From contig CM060961.1 of the NCBI GenBank assembly GCA_030765045.1, positions 144,404,538-144,468,537 on the forward strand: a DNA stretch of 64,000 nt, written 5' to 3'. Positions 57,497 to 64,000 of the stretch are shown piece after piece. Made by a program: the position numbers and the translations under genes. The notes beneath the pieces were generated by a model. The model saw only the letters and a list, made by a program, of their open reading frames with translations. It ran no database searches and was not told where the DNA came from. Origin of the DNA: Tenodera sinensis. Its lineage: Eukaryota > Arthropoda > Insecta > Mantodea > Mantidae. Position 1 is the first letter of the stretch; every line of letters begins with the position of its first letter.

Positions 57497-59188
57497 ATGG
57501 CACCTGCGAAGACACAGACCCCGACCCCGAGCACCAACGTACAGGTAAGGCCTGACGTAATGAGTTCACCTCACCCGAACCCCTCTCCCGGTCCAAGGGT
57601 AAACGTAGTCAAGGCGAAAGCCAAGACTCTCACCAGGGCCAAGAACAGGCCAAAGGTAAAAAAGGCCATAGGCCTTGTAAATCAAGGGACAGCAACGCCC
57701 TTGACACCACCAGCTCCCGTCACCACCCCTCCAGCACTGCCGGACGAAGATGGCTTTACAGTGGTGCAAAGCCGCAGGAAAAGGTCCTCTGGTTCGAACC
57801 CAGAGCGACCCGCTCCTTCACCAACACCTGCAGCGACTCCCCAGAACCAAGCCGCACAAAAGGAGGGAAGAATCCCGCCTATTGTGTCCGACCCCTTCCC
57901 CAATCACATTAAAGTGATGAAGGAATTGAGGGTCAGGTTAAAGGCAACATTCCAGGCAACTAGGCTCCCCGGACGTGTCGTTATCCGGACCACTTCCACT
58001 GATGACCACACGGCCGCAAAGGAGGTGCTGAGAACAAGTGGAATTAAATTCCACTCGTACTCACTACAGCGACCTCATGTGGTGCGTAGAGTCATCAGGG
58101 GCCTGGATTCGGAGACGGACCCCCAGGACATCCGTGTTGGCCTGTCGGACGAACACGGAATCAAACCGCGGTCCGTGCTACAACTTACTAGTACCAGAGA
58201 AAAAGAGGGGAAACCCACCAAGGTGCCCCTACCACTATTCCTAGTGGTAGTCGACAAAGAAGGGGAGGGAATCCCAAAAATCGATACGGTCACTCACCTG
58301 TATCACACGCGGGTCACAATTGAGCCCTATCACGGCAGGGAGGGGCCGGCCCAGTGCTATAAATGCCTGGGCTTTCACCACTCCAGTTTCGCCTGTGAGA
58401 GGTCGCTTAAGTGCCTGCGATGTGCAGGGGAGCACCTTGTCAAGGACTGCCTGACCCCTATGGACAAAAGGAAGTGCGCAAACTGCGATGGGAGCCACAT
58501 AGGCATCTATCGCGGTTGCCCCAAACGACTTGCTATAATGCAAGGAAAGCCAGGCACAGCTGTATCCGAGGTCAAAAAAGGGGTTTCGTTTGCCAACGCC
58601 CTAGCAAGACACGAAAGTGTTCTCGCGCAGGCCGAGGCTACGGAAAAATCCCCTACAAACCAGGTTGTACCAAATGTGGTGCCAGCCCCGGAAAGCGTCG
58701 TCCAAGAGGTTGTCGTCAAGGAGACGGCACCAACCGTCAGCACCGCTCCAAAGGAGAAACGTCCCCCTAAAAAGGGAAAGAAACATGCCACTAAGGCAAA
58801 AACAACTTCAGGGGAGAAGGAGAGCAACAAAACTGTTGCAAAACCTCCCCCTCCACCAGCACCCACTACTCATGATGGATCCTCCAATCAGGATCCAGCA
58901 GAGCCCAGCGAAGCTGGCCCGTCCTCCCGGACTGGCCCAGCCAATAAAACGACAGCAGTATCCAAACAAAACAAGCAGCAACAACCTCTAGGAGACGCAT
59001 TTGCTTCCGAGGACATGGCAGAGTTCATTGAGTTGTCAACCTGGTTCGCCGACCTAGTTCAGCATTCCCTCCCGATACTACGACGCTGCAGGGCAGTCAT
59101 CGATAACCCCGAGATTTCCGCTGTGAAGAAGCACCTCACGGTGCTTCAAACGGCCAGGGAACTGTATTCTAACTCCGCGAGCTCGTAA
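57497..59188 (+). CDS. Jk1-c ORF1: gag-like nucleic-acid-binding protein
   Basis: 563 residues from ATG 57497 (MAPAKTQTPTPSTN). The frame is open upstream from 57287, but that stretch coincides with the conserved branched leader RNA, so I place the start after it. Order: Pro/Lys-rich N-terminus; FTVVQSRRKRSSG; a PRE_C2HC-like domain (RRVIRGLDSETDPQDIRVGL, then PLPLFLVVVDKE); knuckles CYKCLGFHHSSFAC, CLRCAGEHLVKDC and CANCDGSHIGIYRGC; a Lys/Pro/Ser-rich tail with KKGKKHATKAK; and a C-terminal helical segment (MAEFIELSTWFADL). The stop TAA overlaps the ORF2 ATG as TAATG. Intact. Confidence 0.87.
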   Translation: MAPAKTQTPTPSTNVQVRPDVMSSPHPNPSPGPRVNVVKAKAKTLTRAKNRPKVKKAIGLVNQGTATPLTPPAPVTTPPALPDEDGFTVVQSRRKRSSGSNPERPAPSPTPAATPQNQAAQKEGRIPPIVSDPFPNHIKVMKELRVRLKATFQATRLPGRVVIRTTSTDDHTAAKEVLRTSGIKFHSYSLQRPHVVRRVIRGLDSETDPQDIRVGLSDEHGIKPRSVLQLTSTREKEGKPTKVPLPLFLVVVDKEGEGIPKIDTVTHLYHTRVTIEPYHGREGPAQCYKCLGFHHSSFACERSLKCLRCAGEHLVKDCLTPMDKRKCANCDGSHIGIYRGCPKRLAIMQGKPGTAVSEVKKGVSFANALARHESVLAQAEATEKSPTNQVVPNVVPAPESVVQEVVVKETAPTVSTAPKEKRPPKKGKKHATKAKTTSGEKESNKTVAKPPPPPAPTTHDGSSNQDPAEPSEAGPSSRTGPANKTTAVSKQNKQQQPLGDAFASEDMAEFIELSTWFADLVQHSLPILRRCRAVIDNPEISAVKKHLTVLQTARELYSNSASS

Positions 59189-61899
59189 TGGCGCATAGAA
59201 CTGTGCGTTCATTCCGAGCTGCGTTCTGGAACGCAAATGGAGTTAGAGACCAGAGACCTGGCCTGTTAGAGTTCGTAGACAGTCACGGGATTGATATCCT
59301 GATGGTCTGTGAAACGCACTTGCACGCCGGTGTACAGTTTACCCTGCCAAGTTACGCCGCTCATCGGTCTGATCGGGTCGGCCGACAGGGCGGTGGTACT
59401 GCCATATTCATAAAGAACCATCTCACCCATACTCCTGTTGCCATTCCTCCGCTACAACACTTGGAAGCAACCGCCATAAGGTTATCCTTGGGCGGGAACG
59501 ACCTAGTGCTTGTGGCGGTATACGACCCGCCAGATGGCCGTTTCCATGAAGCGGACATCACGGCTCTCCTGAACCTACACCATAGAGTTTGCATTGCAGG
59601 CGACTTCAACGCAAAACACCCAAGCTGGCACAGCCGCACCCAGAATGTCAAGGGCCGGGGATTGTACCGTCTCATTAGCGGGAACCCCGCCCTTCACGCG
59701 CACGGGCCGAGAGGTCCAACTCACTACCCGGCACGCGGCGCCGCGGACATCATTGATTTCGTAATCACCAAAAACATTCCATTTCACTTGGACCTCTCTG
59801 TGATTAACGCTCTGGATTCCGATCACAACCCTGTTGTGGTCGACTCAGACGTTAATCTCACTGCGCTGGGAGTGCCGGACTGGGTGGAAGAGGTCGACTG
59901 GGATGCGGCCGTCCTTGCCCTTCAAAACTCCGTGGAGGCAAATCCTCGAATAGACTCGCTTGAGGCTCTCGAGGAGGCAGCCGCGGGGTCTGCAACCTCA
60001 GTCCTAAATGCGGTGCGTGCTCACACACACCGCATTCCTACCGAAGCACCAAACCCTACATCTATCCCTGTACCTCTTAAACGCCTCATACAAGCAAAAA
60101 ATGCTGTCAGAAGGCTATGGCAGAGATTCCGACATCCTAGGATAGGAGTAATACACCAGAGGTTCAAATCCCTGGTGAGACGACTCCTACGAAAACATAG
60201 GCAAGCAGCTTGGGAAGACACGTTGCGTCACGTAAACCTCCAGGAGAGGAAACCATGGCGCATCGTCCGAGGCTTGCGGAAAGACAAATCTGTACACCAG
60301 CATCCTGTGCACAGCCCTCGGGGAAGACTTGTGTTCGAACCGAGGGAAAAAGCTGAGGCACTAGCAGACTATCTGGAAACTCAATTCCAGCCCAGGGAAG
60401 ATCCACAGAACGATGACCATACTGACCTCGTGGAACAGGCGGTAGAAGACTTCTTAGAAGTCGGACCCGCAGGCCACGAGGTGTTCCACATCCCGATAGT
60501 TACCCCTCGCGAGGTAACTAATACCATAAAATCCCTAAGAGCCCGAAAATCCCCTGGACAGGACCGCGTAACAGCGGAAATGCTCCAACACCTTCCCCCT
60601 AGAGCCGTGATGCACTTGACCCGGATTTACAACGCATGCCTCAGCATGCGTCACTTTCCAGCTGTCTGGAAACAGGCGCGTGTGGTATGTGTGTTGAAGC
60701 CGGGCAAAAATCCGGTCTTTCCATCCAGTTACCGCTCCATAAGCCTACTACCAGTTATCTCGAAAGTATTCGAGAAACTGTTCCTGTCCCGCCTTGGACC
60801 CCTATTGGAGGAAAAAGGCCTCCTTCCTGAACATCAGTTTGGTTTTCGTTCTGGCCACTCCACGACTGAGCAACTACTGCGTGTAGCCGAAAAAGCTTCC
60901 CTGGCTTACCAGGATAGGGCTAAAACGGTGGCAGTGTTGCTCGACGTGGAAAAGGCATTTTCTACCACTTGGCACAAGGGGCTTGTCTACAAGCTCATAC
61001 AGCACGAAATCCCCCCTCCATACATTTACTTGGTGGCTAGCTTCCTACAGGAACGAAGCTTCCGGGTGAAGGTGGAGGGATCATTCTCCAGAGAGAGGCC
61101 CATTGGCGCAGGAGTCCCCGAGGGCAGTGTACTGTCACCGGCACTCTTTGCAGCTTACATGGCCGATCTCCCCACGCACCCAAACACACACATCTGTCAG
61201 TATGCGGACGATCTATTGATCTTCGCTACTAACAAGAACCCGCGCTACAGTTACCACCAAGTACAAGCCCATCTCCGTGCCATCAGTAGATGGTGCGAGA
61301 ACTGGCGCATGTCTATAAACCCGGAGAAAAGCTCTGCGATTCTCCTGGCGAACACGAAAGCCAACCGGCTCCCGCGGGACCTCGTGTTGCGGCGCCGTCG
61401 GATCCCCTGGGTCACTACGGCGAAGTATCTCGGAGTCACGCTGGACCGGCGGCTGACGTATAGACATCACGTCAGGGGCAAAGTACTACAAGGTCATGCT
61501 GCTCTCCGGCAGCTATACCCAATCCTCAGTTCCAAAACCATGCCCCTACGCCTGAAGCTCCAGCTGTATCGCGCGATCATTCCACCTCTGGTTTTGTACG
61601 GATGCGAGATCTGGGGAGTGGTGGCAAAGTCCACCTTCATCAGACTCCAGACGTTGCAGAATCGGGCGTTAAGGATGATCTATGATACCGGTTGGAGATT
61701 TCCCGCCCATATCCTCCACGAACATTCCAGCATCCCGTACATTGTCGACGTGATTAAAACCCGCGCTCGCTCAATGTACAACAAACTCCAAAATCACCCT
61801 AACCCTCTGGTAAATACCCTGGGCCAATATGACCAGAACCAGCCGCGCCAACTACCATCCAAAAGATTACCAAAGGACATACTAAGTCCGGCGGTATAA
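59188..61899 (+). CDS. Jk1-c ORF2: APE endonuclease plus RT, intact
   Basis: 903 residues, no lesion. Endonuclease: AAFWNANGVRDQ, MVCETHL, GRQGGGTAIFIKN, LVAVYDPPDG, GDFNAKHPSWHS, DIIDFVITK and LDSDHNPVVV. RT: RKSPGQDRVTAEML, KPGKNPVFPSSYRSISLLP, FGFRSGHSTTEQLL, VLLDVEKAFSTTW, AGVPEGSVLSPALFAAY and QYADDLLIFA with YADD at residues 672-675. C-terminal region: KYLGVTLDRRLTY, LVLYGCEIWGVVA, then LPSKRLPKDILS. The start ATG shares its A with the ORF1 stop, suggesting coupled reinitiation. A complete set of catalytic residues for target-primed reverse transcription. Confidence 0.93.
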   Translation: MAHRTVRSFRAAFWNANGVRDQRPGLLEFVDSHGIDILMVCETHLHAGVQFTLPSYAAHRSDRVGRQGGGTAIFIKNHLTHTPVAIPPLQHLEATAIRLSLGGNDLVLVAVYDPPDGRFHEADITALLNLHHRVCIAGDFNAKHPSWHSRTQNVKGRGLYRLISGNPALHAHGPRGPTHYPARGAADIIDFVITKNIPFHLDLSVINALDSDHNPVVVDSDVNLTALGVPDWVEEVDWDAAVLALQNSVEANPRIDSLEALEEAAAGSATSVLNAVRAHTHRIPTEAPNPTSIPVPLKRLIQAKNAVRRLWQRFRHPRIGVIHQRFKSLVRRLLRKHRQAAWEDTLRHVNLQERKPWRIVRGLRKDKSVHQHPVHSPRGRLVFEPREKAEALADYLETQFQPREDPQNDDHTDLVEQAVEDFLEVGPAGHEVFHIPIVTPREVTNTIKSLRARKSPGQDRVTAEMLQHLPPRAVMHLTRIYNACLSMRHFPAVWKQARVVCVLKPGKNPVFPSSYRSISLLPVISKVFEKLFLSRLGPLLEEKGLLPEHQFGFRSGHSTTEQLLRVAEKASLAYQDRAKTVAVLLDVEKAFSTTWHKGLVYKLIQHEIPPPYIYLVASFLQERSFRVKVEGSFSRERPIGAGVPEGSVLSPALFAAYMADLPTHPNTHICQYADDLLIFATNKNPRYSYHQVQAHLRAISRWCENWRMSINPEKSSAILLANTKANRLPRDLVLRRRRIPWVTTAKYLGVTLDRRLTYRHHVRGKVLQGHAALRQLYPILSSKTMPLRLKLQLYRAIIPPLVLYGCEIWGVVAKSTFIRLQTLQNRALRMIYDTGWRFPAHILHEHSSIPYIVDVIKTRARSMYNKLQNHPNPLVNTLGQYDQNQPRQLPSKRLPKDILSPAV

Positions 61900-61984
61900 T
61901 CTCAAAGATGGGAAAAGCGACAGTTCAATCTGTATCCAAGACAGAGTAAATTACCTTTTCAGTTCACCTCTTAGCGAGTGACTG

Positions 61985-62105
61985 TTGGCCAGAACCCTGG
62001 TGGGAATGAGCGCGTCACCTGATTGGCCAGCCAATCAGAAGCCGCGCACTGCCAACTCACGGACAAATCCCACCCACCCGTTCCCTGTACCTATAAAAAC
62101 CCCTG
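61985..62105 (+). promoter_or_regulatory. GO1-d CCAAT/TATA promoter-like region
   Basis: GGCCAGAACC, GAGCGCGTCACC, then ATTGGCCAGCCAAT (62022-62035, an inverted and a direct CCAAT around CCAG), and CTATAAAAACC with TATAAAA at 62092-62098. The blocks match Jk3 28981-29100. Strong match to a Pol II core arrangement; activity is inferred. Confidence 0.55.
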
Positions 62106-62107
62106 TC

Positions 62108-63381
62108 CCCAACACACTGGTCCCCCCTCGGGAACCAGTGTTATCATCAGAGGAGTACCTCGCGACTTCCCAGTGAGGCATCTACTCACCGCCGCACAAA
62201 ACGAGTGGCCGTCAGCTATGAAGGCCACTCGTATAGTCACCTCACGCGGACCCACAAGTCTTATGAGGATAATCTTCGCCGACACTGCAGACCAGGAAGC
62301 CGCCTTGAGGACGGGCTTGCCCTTGCTTGGGCGGCGACTGCCTGCTGAGCCCAGCCGAACTACTCGCCGAGCGCCATGCCGCAGATGCTGCCGCTATGGG
62401 CACGACGCCACTGCCTGCACCGCTGCACCAAGGTGCCATTACTGTGGAGCCTCATGCCTCACATTGCAGTGCACCAACCACGACCTCCGCCGCCGACGCC
62501 GGTACTGCGCCACATGTAATGGACATGGTCATTTTACAGGACAGGCGCAGTGCCCACTCTACCCCAGGCAGTCAACACCAGCCAGCGCAGCCAGACCGAC
62601 ACAACACACATCAACACCTATCTCCGCCGACGCACCCACACCACGTGGAATAACTTCCTACGCCACAGCAGCAACACATGGAGAGCTTCACAGCACCGAG
62701 GCCCAGAAACTTCACTCTATGATCTCTGGCCTCGATCACCGTCTACGATGCATCGAAGGTGCTTGCAAACAACTCACCCACGCAGTCTCCACACTAACTA
62801 CAGCAGTCACCACTCAACCACAACCCGTGACCAACGAACTACAAGACACCACAACTGCAATAGAAGAGGTTCGACATATCGCCGCAGAGAGCGTCCCAGC
62901 TCTCACTCACTCAATATCATCACTTAACACCAAGATCAACCAAGAACTCACCTCTGTAATGGAGGAGATCAGAGCTACCGCCGCAGAGAGCGTTCCTGCA
63001 CTTACGCAGGCAATAGCAACATTGAACCTGAATGTCAACAAGCAGAGACGGGTCAACCGCAAGCGCCATGCTGCGATAGCCCGCCAGCTTACGCATCACA
63101 CCACAGGTTTCAACGCCGCAGCTCGGCTACTTCACCAACTCCGTGCTGCCACCATAGAGCTCGACAACGCTGATGTTATTGAATCAATACAGCGCAAGCT
63201 GTCCAGGATCGAAGATAACACACACGACACAACAAAAGAAATTACAGCGATCAAGCACGAACTCAGCCAGATCTATGAGTTTATCACGCTACCAAGATTC
63301 CCCATAGCTCCCCCAATGACAATGCAAGAAATAACTACCCCAAGTCGTAGGTCTGTGCCAGGGCATTCGCCATGGCATTAG
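62108..63381 (+). pseudogene. GO1-d gag-like protein without native start
   Basis: The frame is open through the promoter-like region from 62023, but no ATG precedes 62218. Gag homology starts at TGPPSGTSVIIRGVPRDF (about 62118), so the Ala/Pro-rich N-terminus with its start codon is missing. Visible: the RRM-like region, CRRCCRYGHDATAC, CHYCGASC, CATCNGHGHFTGQAQC with CPLYPR, then a coiled-coil region with a tandem repeat of about 33 residues (EEVRHIAAESVPALTHSI and EEIRATAAESVPALTQAI), HHTTGFNAAARLLHQLRAA and a C-terminal Ile/Glu-rich part. Translation from 62218 would start inside the RRM-like fold. Confidence 0.7.
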
Positions 63382-63514
63382 ACCTGCCTTCATTCACCAC
63401 CCATTTGAACATGCACTCACAATCATCCGGTTTGCTTCAAGCGGTACCGGACCCCACGTCACCCCGATCAAACAAATAAACAGAGTCACCACAGTAAAAA
63501 TTTTAGTCAATAGG

Positions 63515-63550
<36 letters not shown>
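63515..63550 (+). other. Poly(A) tail of GO1-d (36 nt)
   Basis: Uninterrupted A-run 35 bp after the AATAAA signal at 63474. It shows the transcript ended shortly after the gag ORF, without RT sequence. Confidence 0.88.
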
Positions 63551-63552
<2 letters not shown>

Positions 63553-63845
63553 ATAATTTTCCCCAGATGACAAACTACCCCGTAGAGAAAAGAACACCCA
63601 GCTCATTACGCAGGTTAAGCCGTACAACGGCTCGGTACTGCGGACGAGACACTCGGGCGGGGGGGGCCCCCCCCCGTTCGACCCGAACTGCCTCTGGAGC
63701 CTCTTGTCTCGGCGTTTTGTGTGGTTGTCTCGGCGCTGATGATGCTTTTGGGTTCTGGGGCCGGTGAGGTCCCAGAGCCCGGCGTTGACGGCGATTTCCT
63801 GCGTAGCTTTCTTCTTCCAATGACCGCCCATCCTACTACACTACC
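63551..63845. other. Flank with second copy of the two-hairpin element
   Basis: 63606-63709 matches 34398-34506 (AGCCGTACAACGGCT inside CGCAG/CTGCG; CGGGCGGGG/CCCCGTTCG; CTGGAGCCTC). No 5S gene follows here. The remainder up to SL-e shows no gene. Confidence 0.4.
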
Positions 63846-64000
63846 TTTTGTGGTGTTTGGATTTCCTTCGGCTTGTGTGCGCATACGTGTTGTTTTGTGT
63901 TGTCGTTGACGTTGCGTAGTGTAGTGTAGTGTAGCGTAGTGTGTTGCCATTTGTGTGTCTGTGTGTCAGTTTCCCATGTTTAATAATCAGTTAGATTAAG
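63846..64000 (-). mobile_element. SL-e: 3' UTR fragment of an SL-group LINE, runs off the window
   Basis: Nearly identical to 36758-36897 of SL-d (TTCCTTCGGCTTGTGTGCGC, GTAGTGTAGTGTAGCG, CATGTTTAATAATCA). The 3' stem-loop is missing, so it is cut on its 3' side. It continues beyond the window end. Confidence 0.7.

Larger units (their letters stand above)
57001..61965 (+). mobile_element. Jk1-c: Jockey-like LINE with both ORFs open
   Basis: 5' UTR to about 57496 with a branched RNA (57393-57489), ORF1 (57497-59188), ORF2 (59188-61899) and about 65 nt of 3' UTR before the GO1-d promoter sequence. The 5' boundary is not resolved and the 3' end appears cut, since the long Jk1 3' UTR and GTC tail are missing. 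A subfamily distinct from Jk1-a and Jk1-b. Confidence 0.85.
61966..63550 (+). mobile_element. GO1-d: gag-only element with promoter and poly(A)
   Basis: Promoter-like segment (61985-62105) homologous to the Jk3 5' end, fused at about 62105 to a gag frame that lacks its N-terminal region, then a 130-nt 3' UTR and 36 A residues (63515-63550). AATAAA lies at 63474-63479. No RT. The poly(A) is followed by TAATAATTTTCC. The 5' boundary is estimated. Confidence 0.75.

Noticed and set aside
1..64000. Prokaryotic-style operons, riboswitches, CRISPR arrays or phage genes
   Set aside because: Nothing of this kind is visible; the content is eukaryotic transposable elements and 5S rDNA.

Overview
The window is arthropod, most likely insect, nuclear DNA. 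It is dominated by Jockey-like non-LTR retrotransposons (LINEs), with a few DNA-transposon relics at the left end and a 5S rRNA gene cluster in the middle. I see no certain host protein gene. The evidence for an insect is the Jockey-type ORF1/ORF2 architecture, a pogo-type transposase with a C-terminal zinc finger, a THAP-domain ORF, IS630/Tc1-like transposases and an insect-like 5S rRNA. No species can be named from sequence alone.

Left end (1-7.9 kb): two decayed IS630/Tc1-like DDE transposase pseudogenes in opposite orientations; an internally deleted pogo-like element with perfect 25-bp terminal inverted repeats and TA duplications; and a THAP plus coiled-coil ORF of P-element type. From 7.9 kb onward almost everything is LINE sequence. 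I use working labels. Jk1-a/b/c, Jk2-a to i and Jk3 are Jockey-like families with ORF1 (three zinc knuckles) and ORF2 (APE endonuclease plus reverse transcriptase, RT). GO1-a to d and GO2 are elements coding only a gag-like protein with no RT. SL-a to e are elements or fragments ending in a conserved 3' stem-loop.

Layout: 7.9-12.8 kb is an SL-b element (minus) interrupted by GO1-a (minus) and SL-c (plus) joined head to head. 12.8-15.4 kb is Jk1-a. 15.5-16.6 kb holds Jk2-a and Jk2-b. 16.6-28.8 kb is Jk2-c (minus), split by Jk1-b (26-bp target duplication) and by GO1-b. 29-34.4 kb is Jk3, with both ORFs open and a 64-nt poly(A), the youngest-looking element. 34.4-55.4 kb is a 5S rDNA region: one full-length 5S gene, then a second 5S gene split by Jk2-f at about nt 27-31, with spacers invaded by Jk2-d/e, SL-d and a three-deep nest (GO2 inside Jk2-g, Jk2-h inside GO2). 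55.4-63.6 kb holds GO1-c (split by Jk2-i), Jk1-c (both ORFs open) and GO1-d.

The RT-encoding elements (Jk1-c, Jk3, and Jk1-b but for one stop codon) could supply retrotransposition enzymes. The gag-only GO1 elements share 5'-UTR and 3'-UTR segments with Jk3, and GO2 shares its 3' stem-loop with the RT-bearing SL-c, which suggests trans-mobilised gag-only partners. The most interesting unexplained signals are a branched RNA in the 5' leader of three elements from two families, with a covarying closing stem; the covarying 3' stem-loop of the SL group; the gag-only elements; the insertion inside a 5S gene; and an 18-T insertion flanked by a 5-bp duplication. All alignments were made by eye.
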